In this document: piece by piece, positions 57,486 to 64,000 of the stretch
How positions within the stretch are numbered: the stretch's first letter is position 1
Layout: the number at the start of each line of letters is the position of its first letter
Source of the DNA: Microbacterium sp. 1S1
GTDB lineage: Bacteria; Actinomycetota; Actinomycetes; Actinomycetales; Microbacteriaceae
NCBI RefSeq assembly: GCF_008271365.1
Contig: NZ_CP043430.1
Location: 2,108,001-2,172,000, forward strand
Length of the DNA stretch: 64,000 nt
Direction of reading: 5' to 3'
Program-made: the position numbers and the translations under genes
The notes under the pieces: generated by a model
What the model saw: only the letters and a program-made list of their open reading frames with translations
Told to the model about the DNA's origin: nothing
Databases searched by the model: none

Positions 57486-57621
57486 CTCGCTTCGCCGGCG
57501 GCAACGAGGCGTGGAGATCCCGGCGCGTACGGGTTCTCCACATACCTTCTCCGGCCCGCCGCACGGCCCGCGCGCGGCATGTTCTACTGACGGCCCGCCG
57601 ACGCCCTGAGGAGAGATCGAG

Positions 57622-58008
57622 ATGATGCTGGCCGAGTACTTCGCCCCGCAGCCCACCCCCGCCGCACAGCTGCCCGATCCCGCGCCGCTGCTGCGAAGCC
57701 TCACGCACGGCGTCCTCGAGGCACTGGCAGGGGTGCGGGAGGTCGACCAGCTCGCCCGGTGGTTCAGTGAGGAGGCCTACCGCAGCCTCATCGCCAGGGC
57801 CAGCCTCGCTGCGAGGGCACGCAGCGCTCGCGGCGTCGCCCCTGCCCGGCCGAGCTTCGCGATCCGCACGCTCAGGGTGACGCACCCGCGCGACGGCATC
57901 GTCGAGGCCGTCGTCGTGGTGGCGGGCCCCGGGCGGACCCGCGCCGTGGCCGTCCGCCTGGAGGGCCTGGACCGTCGGTGGCGCGTGACATCGCTCGCCA
58001 TCCTCTGA
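57622..58008 (+). CDS. Rv3235-family protein
   Basis: 128 aa. GAGGAGAG ends 6 bases before ATG 57622. The region LLRSLTHGVLEALAGVREVDQLARWFSEEAYRSL followed by VTHPRDGIVEAVVVVAGPGRTRAVAVRLEGLDRRWRVTSLAIL is the family pattern; the second half has the beta-strand look of SecA/DUF-type sandwich domains. Function unknown; regularly near pdtaS/secA in actinobacteria. Confidence 0.8.
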   Translation: MMLAEYFAPQPTPAAQLPDPAPLLRSLTHGVLEALAGVREVDQLARWFSEEAYRSLIARASLAARARSARGVAPARPSFAIRTLRVTHPRDGIVEAVVVVAGPGRTRAVAVRLEGLDRRWRVTSLAIL

Positions 58009-58020
58009 GGTGGGTGACCC

Positions 58021-58032
58021 TAGGCTGGAGGG
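58021..58032 (+). promoter_or_regulatory. Leaderless -10 (TAGGCT) for pdtaS
   Basis: TAGGCT at 58021-58026, 6 bases before GTG 58033. The spacer GGAGGG could also act as a very close ribosome site. Confidence 0.5.
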
Positions 58033-59517
58033 GTGTCAACCCTCAGTGATCTCGCCCAGGCCCAGGGTCTTCTGACCGACGACGACGTGGAGTGGCTGCA
58101 CCGGCTCGCCGGTGATGGACAGCTGCTCGCGGATCTCGCTTCCGCCGACATCGTGCTCTGGATCCAGACGAACGACGGTTCGTTCATCGCCGTCGCGCAC
58201 GCGCGGCCCAGTGGAGCAGCGACCCTGTTCTACCGGGACATCGTCGGAGAACGCGTGCGTCCGCAGTGGCGGACGCAGGTGCAGGGTGCCTTCGAGTCCG
58301 CGGAGATCGTGGACTCCTCGTCGCCCGACTGGTTCGAGGAGACGCCGACCAGGGTGCGCGCGGTCCCGATCGTGATCGAGCGCCGCGGCGCGGACAAGAG
58401 CTCGCGTGTGATCGGCGTGGTGACCCGGCACACGAATCTGGGCGAGGTCCGCACGCCCTCGCGTCAGCAGATCACCTTCGACGAGTGCGCCAATGATCTC
58501 TTCCGCATGATCGCGGACGGCAGCTTCCCCGACCCTGCCGCGCCCACCTCGCCGCGCCGCGGCGCACCCCGCGCCTCGGACGGCCTGATCCGGATCGACG
58601 TGGACGGCATCACGACCTTCGCGAGCCCGAACGCCCTCTCCGCGTTCAATCGGATGGGCTTCGACGACGAGCTGGAGGGCGAGTCCCTGGCCGAGGTGAC
58701 GACCCGGCTCGTGCCGCCGTCTCGCCAGGTGGACGAATCGCTCCCGGTCGTGGTGACCGGACGAGCGCCGTGGCGGACCGACATCGAGGCGAGGGGCGTG
58801 ACCGTCTCCCTCCGGGCGATCCCGCTGAAGGACCACGGGACGCGGATCGGAGCGATCGTGCTCTGCCGCGACGTCTCGGAACTGCGCCATCAGGAACAGG
58901 AGCTCATCACCAAGGATGCGACGATCCGTGAGATCCACCACCGGGTCAAGAACAACCTGCAGACGGTGGCGTCGCTGCTGCGGATCCAGGCGCGGCGCAC
59001 GCATTCCGACGAGGCGCGGGATGCCCTGACGCAAGCCATGCGCCGCGTCGATGCGATCGCCGTCGTCCACGACACCCTCGCCCAGGGACTCACCCAGAAG
59101 GTCGACTTCGACGAGGTGTTCGATCGCGTGCTGAAGCTGGTCGCCGAGGTGGCATCGGCGCCCAACACGCGCGCACGCACCCAGTCGACGGGACGCTTCG
59201 GCGTGCTCCCCAGCGAGTACGCCACCCCCCTCGCCCTGGCGCTGACGGAGGTCGTGACGAACGCGGTCGAACATGGGCTCGCGGGACAGGAGGGCGTCGT
59301 CACGATCGATGCGAAGCGCACCGAGGACAACCTCCGCGTCACGGTGCGCGACACCGGGCACGGCCTCCCTGAGGGCCGGGTGGGTCAGGGCCTCGGCACG
59401 CAGATCATCCGGACGCTGATCCAGGGCGAGCTCGGCGGCACGATCGACTGGCGGGGGAGCGAGGGCGAGGGCACAGAGGTGACCATCGACATCCCACTGC
59501 GGTGGCTCGAGCGCTGA
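58033..59517 (+). CDS. pdtaS: Sensor histidine kinase PdtaS
   Basis: 494 aa soluble kinase. N-terminal GAF-like domain (about 1-150), PAS domain (about 185-290), HisKA_2 dimerisation helix REIHHRVKNNLQT with His302/His303, and an HWE-type ATPase with TNAVEHG, DTGHGLP and GLGTQIIRTL. In mycobacteria PdtaS senses copper, nitric oxide and possibly cyclic-di-GMP and signals to the antiterminator PdtaR. No pdtaR is in this window. whiB1 follows in convergent orientation as in M. tuberculosis. Confidence 0.92.
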   Translation: MSTLSDLAQAQGLLTDDDVEWLHRLAGDGQLLADLASADIVLWIQTNDGSFIAVAHARPSGAATLFYRDIVGERVRPQWRTQVQGAFESAEIVDSSSPDWFEETPTRVRAVPIVIERRGADKSSRVIGVVTRHTNLGEVRTPSRQQITFDECANDLFRMIADGSFPDPAAPTSPRRGAPRASDGLIRIDVDGITTFASPNALSAFNRMGFDDELEGESLAEVTTRLVPPSRQVDESLPVVVTGRAPWRTDIEARGVTVSLRAIPLKDHGTRIGAIVLCRDVSELRHQEQELITKDATIREIHHRVKNNLQTVASLLRIQARRTHSDEARDALTQAMRRVDAIAVVHDTLAQGLTQKVDFDEVFDRVLKLVAEVASAPNTRARTQSTGRFGVLPSEYATPLALALTEVVTNAVEHGLAGQEGVVTIDAKRTEDNLRVTVRDTGHGLPEGRVGQGLGTQIIRTLIQGELGGTIDWRGSEGEGTEVTIDIPLRWLER

Positions 59518-59531
59518 CGCCCGTGCACGCA

Positions 59532-59564
59532 GAAGCGGCCTGAGACGAGGTCTCAGGCCGCTTC
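59532..59564 (+). terminator. Perfect 15-bp hairpin between pdtaS and whiB1
   Basis: GAAGCGGCCTGAGAC (59532-59546) and its exact complement (59550-59564) with a GAG loop, between two convergent stops; probable bidirectional terminator without T-runs. Confidence 0.65.
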
Positions 59565-59570
59565 GAAAGA

Positions 59571-59819
59571 TCAGGAGGCGCGGCGGGCGCGGGCGGCGCG
59601 GCGCTTGAGCGCGCGGCGCTCGTCCTCGGAGAGGCCACCCCAGACCCCGGAGTCCTGGCTGGTCTCGAGGGCGTACTGCAGGCAGATCTCGGTGACCGTG
59701 CACGTCGCGCAGACCGTCTTCGCCTTCTCGATCTGATCGACGGCCGGCCCGGTGTTTCCGACGGGGAAGAACAGTTCGGGGTCGACGGTCAGGCAGGCGG
59801 CCTTGTCGCGCCAGTCCAT
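59571..59819 (-). CDS. whiB1: WhiB1-type iron-sulfur regulator
   Basis: 82 aa. Cluster ligands C9, C37, C40 and C46, the same positions as mycobacterial WhiB1; DWRDKAACLTVDPELFFPVGN at the start, GVWGGLSEDERR turn and basic tail KRRAARARR. WhiB1 is an essential nitric-oxide-sensitive protein that binds SigA region 4. ATG with GGAG 4 bases upstream. The 5' region extends to about 59900 and shows no clear -10. Confidence 0.93.
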   Translation of the reverse strand: MDWRDKAACLTVDPELFFPVGNTGPAVDQIEKAKTVCATCTVTEICLQYALETSQDSGVWGGLSEDERRALKRRAARARRAS

Positions 59820-59933
59820 GGGGGCTCCTCGGTGTGGATTTCATGAGATGTCGCGACGCGACCTCTCGATTCGGGCGACGGTTCGGGTTCCGCTACCCTG
59901 GTGAGATACGGGCGGATGCCCGCTGATTGTGAT

Positions 59934-59951
59934 GCGAACGAGAACGTTCGC
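59934..59951 (+). promoter_or_regulatory. Inverted repeat in the whiB1 / membrane-protein intergenic region
   Basis: GCGAACG (59934-59940) and CGTTCGC (59945-59951), a perfect 7-bp repeat with a 4-base centre. It lies 33 bases upstream of a candidate TATTCT -10 (59984-59989). Likely a regulator site; identity unknown. Confidence 0.4.
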
Positions 59952-60000
59952 CCCACGCCGCTGTGGGAGCACATGACTTTCTCTATTCTGTTACATGAAT

Positions 60001-60020
60001 ACCCTGAAATCAAGGGTTTT
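60001..60020 (+). promoter_or_regulatory. Short hairpin with T-run at the expected transcript 5' end
   Basis: ACCCT (60001-60005) and AGGGT (60013-60017) with a 7-base loop, then TTT. It is directly downstream of the candidate start site near 59996. Confidence 0.25.
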
Positions 60021-60048
60021 CTCGTCAATCGATCCTCGGGAGGACTCC

Positions 60049-60435
60049 GTGCGCGCTCCGGGAATCGCCCGCGCCGCCGCTGCGGTCCTTGCGATCGAAG
60101 CGGTCGCCCTCCTCGTCTTCGCGGCGATCGAGATGGCAGGACTCGGTGCCGGTGATGCGGCATCGCTGCCGACCGCCATCGCCCTGATCGTCCTGACCCT
60201 GATCGGTGCTGCGGCCCTGGCGGCCTTCGCTTTCGGCACCCGCGCCGGACGCTCGTGGGCGCGTTCGGGCGGCGTGGTGTTCCAGGTGCTCGCGGTCGTC
60301 CTGGCGCTGAGCGCCCTCACGCTGCCGCCCATCCCGTGGGCCTTCGTGTTCGGGGTCGGACTCCCCGGAGTCATCGGCTTCGCGCTCCTCATCGCGAGCG
60401 CACGACGGGAGGGAACGCGTCGCGAGGCGGAGTGA
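60049..60435 (+). CDS. Small hypothetical membrane protein
   Basis: 128 aa from GTG 60049, chosen for GGAGG at 60039-60043 with 5-base spacing; an ATG at 59995 is in frame but too near the promoter. Four spans (about 7-27, 36-60, 72-90 and 95-116) and short loops; C-terminus ARREGTRREAE basic/acidic. No family recognised beyond the generic actinobacterial four-helix type. Divergent from whiB1 and converging on bcp. Confidence 0.72.
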   Translation: MRAPGIARAAAAVLAIEAVALLVFAAIEMAGLGAGDAASLPTAIALIVLTLIGAAALAAFAFGTRAGRSWARSGGVVFQVLAVVLALSALTLPPIPWAFVFGVGLPGVIGFALLIASARREGTRREAE

Positions 60436-60459
60436 TCCGCCCCGACGCGTCAGGCGTCG
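60427..60459 (+). terminator. Two small hairpins covering convergent stops
   Basis: GCGGA/TCCGC (60427-60440) encloses the plus-strand stop; CGACGC/GCGTCG (60443-60459) encloses the bcp stop. Weak termination signals at best. Confidence 0.25.
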
Positions 60460-60923
60460 ATACCGAGCTGCTTGCGCAACCGCGCGACGTGGCCGGTGGC
60501 CTTGACGTTGTACTGCGCGCTCGTGATGATGCCGCTCTCGTCGAGGACGAAGGTTGAGCGGATGACGCCTTCGACGACCTTGCCGTAGTTCATCTTCTCG
60601 CCCCAGGCGCCGTACGCGTCGTGGACCGCATGGTCCGGATCGCTGAGCAGAGGGAACGTGAGGCCGTCCCGGTCGCGGAAGGCCGCGAGCTTGGCGGGCT
60701 CGTCCCGGGAGACGCCGACGACCTGATAGCCGGCGGCCTGGAGCGACGAGATGCTGTCGCGGAAGTCGCACGCCTCGGTGGTGCAGCCCGGGGTCATGGC
60801 CGCGGGGTAGAAGTAGAGCACCGTCTTCGTGCCGTGCAGATCGGCCAGCCGGACGGTGTTGCCGTCCTGGTCGAGGAGGGAGAAGTCGGGGGCGGCGGTT
60901 CCGGTTTCCAGGCGTTCGGTCAC
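60450..60923 (-). CDS. bcp: Thiol peroxidase, Bcp/PrxQ type
   Basis: 157 aa peroxiredoxin that reduces hydrogen peroxide and organic peroxides with thioredoxin. Peroxidatic C47 and resolving C52 in PAAMTPGCTTEACDFRD give the atypical two-Cys PrxQ arrangement; the family P-x3-TPGCT motif is intact. GTG start, leaderless, with the hexamer overlapping the rsgA stop. Placement close to a SigH-type gene fits redox defence. Confidence 0.93.
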   Translation of the reverse strand: MTERLETGTAAPDFSLLDQDGNTVRLADLHGTKTVLYFYPAAMTPGCTTEACDFRDSISSLQAAGYQVVGVSRDEPAKLAAFRDRDGLTFPLLSDPDHAVHDAYGAWGEKMNYGKVVEGVIRSTFVLDESGIITSAQYNVKATGHVARLRKQLGIDA

Positions 60924-60935
60924 GGCCCCAGCCTA
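60924..60935 (-). promoter_or_regulatory. Leaderless -10 (TAGGCT) of bcp built on the rsgA stop
   Basis: On the minus strand TAGGCT spans 60930-60935, 6 bases before GTG; its TAG is the rsgA stop codon. Confidence 0.5.
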
Positions 60936-62003
60936 TCGCCCTGGCGGCTGCTCCGCCTTGTCCGCGAAGGTCTGCAGCAGGCGCTGCAACGAGTCGAGAC
61001 GCGCGCGGCCGGTCTCGCTCAGCTCGCCGCGCTCGGCCGCCTCGATGAGGGCGCAGTCGGGGGCGTCCGGAAGGTGCGTGCACCCGCGCGGGCAGTTCTC
61101 GGCGATGACGGCGAGCTCGGTGAAGGCGGCGAGGATGTTCGCCGGGTCGACGTGCCCCAGACCGAAGGAGCGGACGCCGGGGGTGTCGATGACCCACCCG
61201 GTTCCGTCGCTGCCCTCGTAGCGCAGCGACACGGTGGAGGAGGAGGTGTGGCGTCCGCGACCCGTGACCTGGTTCACGTGGCCGGTGGCACGATCCGCCG
61301 TGGGTACCAGCGCGTTCACGAGAGTCGATTTGCCCACGCCGGAGTGTCCGACGAAGACGGTCGAATGGCCGACGAGCGCCTCGCCGATCTGTTCGACGGG
61401 CATCTCGTCCCTGGCGCTCGTGAACACGCGCAGATCGAGACCGTCGAAGTGGGCGAGGAACGGCGCCGGGTCGGCGAGGTCGGTCTTCGTCACGACGAGG
61501 AGGGGCCGGATACCCGCATCCAGCGCGGCGACGAGGTAGCGGTCGACGAGGCGGGCGCGGGGCTCGGGGTCGGCGGCGGCGACGACCACGAGCATCTGAT
61601 CGGCGTTGGCGACGATGACCCGTTCGACCTGGTCGGTGTCATCGGCGCTGCGACGGAGGAGGGACGTGCGCTCCACGATCCCCACGATGCGGCCCAGGGT
61701 GCCCTCGTCGCCGGAGGTGTCGCCGACGACCCGGGCCTGGTCGCCGGTGACGATCGGCGTGCGCCGCAGCTCGCGTGCCCTGGCGGCGGTGATCGTGCGC
61801 TCCTCCGCGGTGTTCTCGTCGAGGAGGACGGAGTAGCGGCCCCGATCCACCCCGAGGACGCGACCGATCTGCGCGTCCTCGTGCGCGGGGCGCCGTTTCG
61901 TCCGAGGACGATTGGCCTTGGGGTTGGGGCGGGTGCGGATGCTGCTCTCGTCGTAGTCCTCGAAGTCGCCTTCGAGGTCGTCGTCATCGTTCAGCCAGCT
62001 CAC
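60933..62003 (-). CDS. rsgA: Ribosome small-subunit-dependent GTPase RsgA
   Basis: 356 aa, circularly permuted GTPase for 30S maturation. An acidic N-terminal extension (about 1-40) precedes an OB-fold (about 45-110). G4 (TKTDL) precedes G1 (GHSGVGKST) and G3 (DTPGV), which is the diagnostic order. The C-terminal zinc motif is CPRGCTH...C. GTG start 3 bases after the aroA stop; transcribed with aroA. Confidence 0.94.
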   Translation of the reverse strand: MSWLNDDDDLEGDFEDYDESSIRTRPNPKANRPRTKRRPAHEDAQIGRVLGVDRGRYSVLLDENTAEERTITAARARELRRTPIVTGDQARVVGDTSGDEGTLGRIVGIVERTSLLRRSADDTDQVERVIVANADQMLVVVAAADPEPRARLVDRYLVAALDAGIRPLLVVTKTDLADPAPFLAHFDGLDLRVFTSARDEMPVEQIGEALVGHSTVFVGHSGVGKSTLVNALVPTADRATGHVNQVTGRGRHTSSSTVSLRYEGSDGTGWVIDTPGVRSFGLGHVDPANILAAFTELAVIAENCPRGCTHLPDAPDCALIEAAERGELSETGRARLDSLQRLLQTFADKAEQPPGR

Positions 62004-62006
62004 CCG

Positions 62007-63323
62007 TCAGCCTCGCAGCATTCGCTCCCAGAGCAGCGTGAACTCCGGGAGGGTCTTGGCGGTGGTGCCGATGTCGTCGATCACCACGTCGGGGACACGG
62101 AGACCGATGAGGGCGCCGGTTGTGGCCATACGGTGGTCATGGTGCGCCGCCCACGTGCCGCCTCGCAGGACCCCCGGCACGACGCGGATCCCGTCGGGCA
62201 GCTCCTCCGCCGTCCCGCCGAGGGCGCGGATGTTCCCGACCAGTGCCGCGATGCGATCGGTCTCGTGCAGCCGGATATGACCGATGCCGCGGATCGTGGT
62301 CGGCCCGTCGGCGAACGCGGCGAGCCCGACGAGCGTGGGCGTCAGTTCGCTCGCGGCCGACAGATCGAGGTCGAGCCCACGGATGCCCGAGCCGGCCCGG
62401 ACGGTGAGGACCCCGCCGTGGCGGCTCACGTGAGCACCCGCCGCCTGGAGGATCTCGGGCAGGAGCGCCCCGGGCTGGGTCGAATGCGCGGGCCAGCCGG
62501 TGATGCCCACCGAGCCGCCCGTGACGAGGGCCGCGGCGAGGAACGGGGCGGCATTGGAGAGATCCGGCTCGATCGGGATCTCCTTGGCACGGGGGACGCC
62601 GGCCTCCACCAGCCACTCGCCGACGGCGGGGCGCTCGATGCGGATGCCGCGGCGGCTCAGGGCCTCGATGGTCATGTCGATGTGGGGCAGGCTCGGCAGA
62701 CGGTCGCCGGTGTGCACCAGGTGCAGGCCGACGTCGAAACGCGGAGCGGCGAGCAGCAGTCCCGACACGAACTGGCTGGAGGCCGAGGCGTCGATCTCCA
62801 CGCGACCGCCGCGGATGTGGCCGTGGCCGCGGATGGTGAACGGCAGCGCCCAGGTCCCCTCGTCGTCGATGTCCACCCCCAGGTCGCGCAGGGCACTGAT
62901 GAGGCCGCCCATCGGGCGATGCAAGGCCGTCTCGTGGGCGGTGAGGTGGACGTCGTGCTCGGCGAGACCGGCGAGCGGCGCGATGAACCGCATGACGGTC
63001 CCGGCCTGGCCGCAGTCGATGGTCGTCCCGCCGTGGAGCCTGCCCGGAGTGACCAGGAGATCCGGCCCGAACTCGTGACCGGCATCGACCTCCTCGACGC
63101 CGACGCCGAGCGCGCGGAGAGCCTCCACCATGCGCTGCGAGTCGTCGGAGTGGAGCGGCGCGATCAGGCGACCTGGTCCGTCAGCGATCGCCGCGATGAG
63201 CAGCTCACGATTCGTGAGGGACTTGGAGCCGGGGATCGTGAGCTCGGCGCGGACCGGGCCGTCGATCGTGGGCGCGGAGTAGGCGCCCTGCACACGGGTG
63301 GGGGAATACCTTTTGGCGCTCAT
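62007..63323 (-). CDS. aroA: 3-phosphoshikimate 1-carboxyvinyltransferase (EPSP synthase)
   Basis: 438 aa shikimate-pathway enzyme joining shikimate-3-phosphate and phosphoenolpyruvate. IPGSKSLTNRELLIAA (substrate Lys/Ser/Arg), CGQAGTVMRFIAPLAG (PEP-binding GxAGTxxR), SSQFVSGLLLAAPR, EPDLSNAAPFLAAALVTGG, and the C-terminal DHRMATTGALIG are present. The GQAGT form (Gln for the usual Asn) is an actinobacterial variant. ATG 63323 has TAAGGT 8 bases upstream. First gene of aroA-rsgA. Confidence 0.95.
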   Translation of the reverse strand: MSAKRYSPTRVQGAYSAPTIDGPVRAELTIPGSKSLTNRELLIAAIADGPGRLIAPLHSDDSQRMVEALRALGVGVEEVDAGHEFGPDLLVTPGRLHGGTTIDCGQAGTVMRFIAPLAGLAEHDVHLTAHETALHRPMGGLISALRDLGVDIDDEGTWALPFTIRGHGHIRGGRVEIDASASSQFVSGLLLAAPRFDVGLHLVHTGDRLPSLPHIDMTIEALSRRGIRIERPAVGEWLVEAGVPRAKEIPIEPDLSNAAPFLAAALVTGGSVGITGWPAHSTQPGALLPEILQAAGAHVSRHGGVLTVRAGSGIRGLDLDLSAASELTPTLVGLAAFADGPTTIRGIGHIRLHETDRIAALVGNIRALGGTAEELPDGIRVVPGVLRGGTWAAHHDHRMATTGALIGLRVPDVVIDDIGTTAKTLPEFTLLWERMLRG

Positions 63324-63337
63324 CGGTTCTCACCTTA
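63324..63337 (-). promoter_or_regulatory. Leaderless -10 (TAAGGT) for aroA
   Basis: TAAGGT on the minus strand at 63332-63337, 8 bases before the ATG. Confidence 0.45.
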
Positions 63338-63432
63338 GTAAACGCAGCGCCGTCCTCGTGAGAGGCGGCCTCGGTGCGAAGGGAAGAGGATGCCTGCGAC
63401 GCTGGAACGCGAGGTGATCGACCTCGGCCGCC

Positions 63433-63446
63433 TAGACTGGCCGGTG
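63433..63446 (+). promoter_or_regulatory. Leaderless -10 (TAGACT) for the sigma factor
   Basis: TAGACT at 63433-63438, 8 bases before ATG 63447 (5 before an in-frame GTG at 63444). A GGAAC at 63404-63408, the SigH-type -35 core, lies upstream but no GTT-type -10 is at the right distance. Confidence 0.45.
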
Positions 63447-64000
63447 ATGGACGACACCGCAACCGCAGCCACCGTCGGCGACCCTCGGCGCGAGTTCGAG
63501 GAGCAGGCGCTTCCCTTCATGGACCAGCTCTACGCCGCCGCGATGCGCATGACCCGCAATCCCGCCGACGCGGCCGATCTCGTCCAGGAGACCTTCGTCA
63601 AGGCCTACGGTTCCTGGTCGACGTTCGCGCAGGGGACGAATCTCAAGGCGTGGCTGTACCGGATCCTGACCAACACGTACATCAACATCTACCGCAAGCG
63701 TCAGCGCGAGCCGTTCCAGGGCACCATCGACGAGCTCGAGGACTGGCAGCTCGGCGGCGCGGAGTCGACGACGGCCTCGCACAGCCGATCCGCCGAGGCC
63801 GAGGCCATCGACCGCATGCCGGCATCCGTGGTGAAGGATGCGTTGCAGGCTGTTCCCGAGGACTTCCGTCTCGCGGTGTACCTCGCCGACGTCGAGGGCT
63901 TCGCGTACCAGGAGATCGCCGACATCATGAAGACCCCCATCGGCACCGTGATGAGCCGTCTGCACCGTGGCAGGCGAATGCTGCGGGAGCTGCTGGCCGA
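63447..64000 (+). CDS. sigH: ECF RNA polymerase sigma factor, SigH type (3' truncated)
   Basis: 184 complete codons from ATG 63447, then the window ends. Region 2 reads [37 protein letters not shown] in two blocks (about 28-65), and region 4 reads [28 protein letters not shown] (about 152-179). The [14 protein letters not shown] block is the SigH/SigR (redox and heat stress) signature. The anti-sigma gene (RshA/RsrA) would be expected just beyond the window edge. Divergent from aroA, the order seen near mycobacterial sigH. Confidence 0.9.
   Translation, partial: MDDTATAATVGDPRREFEEQALPFMDQLYAAAMRMTRNPADAADLVQETFVKAYGSWSTFAQGTNLKAWLYRILTNTYINIYRKRQREPFQGTIDELEDWQLGGAESTTASHSRSAEAEAIDRMPASVVKDALQAVPEDFRLAVYLADVEGFAYQEIADIMKTPIGTVMSRLHRGRRMLRELLA

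Noticed and set aside
59934..59951. SOS (LexA) box
   Set aside because: Actinobacterial LexA sites are GAAC-N4-GTTC; here the spacing between GAAC and GTTC in the repeat is 6, and neither neighbour is a DNA-repair gene.
60621..63338. 905-codon plus-strand open frame opposite bcp, rsgA and aroA
   Set aside because: It spans three well-recognised minus-strand genes and translates to Gly/Arg/Asp/Glu-rich low-complexity sequence without a start signal or motif.

Overview
The window looks like chromosome from a high-GC Gram-positive actinobacterium, most likely Microbacteriaceae (Microbacterium-like). This is an inference from gene content: MtrAB-LpqB, two WhiB proteins, a SecA without a zinc tail, PdtaS, DUF3499 and Rv3235-family proteins, GTG-rich starts and dense coding. 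I could not search databases. I see no tRNA, rRNA, CRISPR array or insertion sequence, and no gene-free stretch longer than 300 bases.

Layout. (1) 1-15168 is a cell-envelope glycan locus on the plus strand: a DegT-type aminotransferase (cut by the window edge), a Gfo/Idh/MocA sugar dehydrogenase, six glycosyltransferase genes (one a GT4-GT2 fusion), an ABC exporter, a UDP-GlcNAc 2-epimerase homologue, an acyltransferase and a nucleotide-sugar 6-dehydrogenase. Most junctions are 1-4 base ATGA/GTGA overlaps. The enzymes fit synthesis of an acidic, probably 2,3-diacetamido, mannuronic-type sugar. (2) 15138-18132 holds two secreted proteins, each with three cell-wall-binding (CWB2) repeats, on the minus strand. 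(3) 18286-28344 is a galactofuranose-polymer locus: UDP-galactopyranose mutase, a Wzm/Wzt-type exporter, GlfT1-like and GlfT2-like transferases, GalE, and two Wzy/WaaL-type membrane proteins. (4) 28413-36102 is the actinobacterial manA-whiB2 neighbourhood: ManA, WhiB2, a large membrane glycosyltransferase, DUF5719, a degenerate metallopeptidase-family protein, DUF3499 and an RDD protein. (5) 36119-42580 is the SpoIIM / DUF58 / MoxR / DUF4350 / DUF4129 membrane cluster. (6) 42676-53380 is mtrA-mtrB-lpqB-comF-hpf, a frameshifted coiled-coil gene, a PadR regulator and secA. (7) 53449-58008 has an AlaA-type aminotransferase, a CpaE/SAF Flp-pilus-like pair and small conserved actinobacterial genes. 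(8) 58033-64000 is pdtaS, whiB1, a small membrane protein, bcp, rsgA, aroA and the start of a SigH-type sigma factor. Regions 4 and 6-8 resemble, from memory, the Mycobacterium tuberculosis stretch from whiB1 to manA.

Regulatory architecture. The most consistent non-coding signal is a TANNNT hexamer (usually TAGACT, TAGGCT or TACGCT) ending 6-9 bases before a start codon with no Shine-Dalgarno sequence. It occurs at about 22 starts on both strands and implies leaderless transcription. In two places the TAG stop of the upstream gene is the first half of this hexamer. At 36100-36121 two opposing leaderless promoters share bases. I used the hexamer to choose several starts. Other RNA-level signals are a perfect 9-bp hairpin in the hpf leader, a terminator-like hairpin between a near-consensus SigA promoter and whiB2, and strong hairpins behind hpf, secA and pdtaS.

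How the genes may work together. Regions 1-3 can make two surface polymers, export them and supply secreted proteins whose CWB2 modules could bind one of them. Regions 4-8 hold the envelope-stress, division and secretion controls (MtrAB-LpqB, WhiB1, WhiB2, SigH, SecA).
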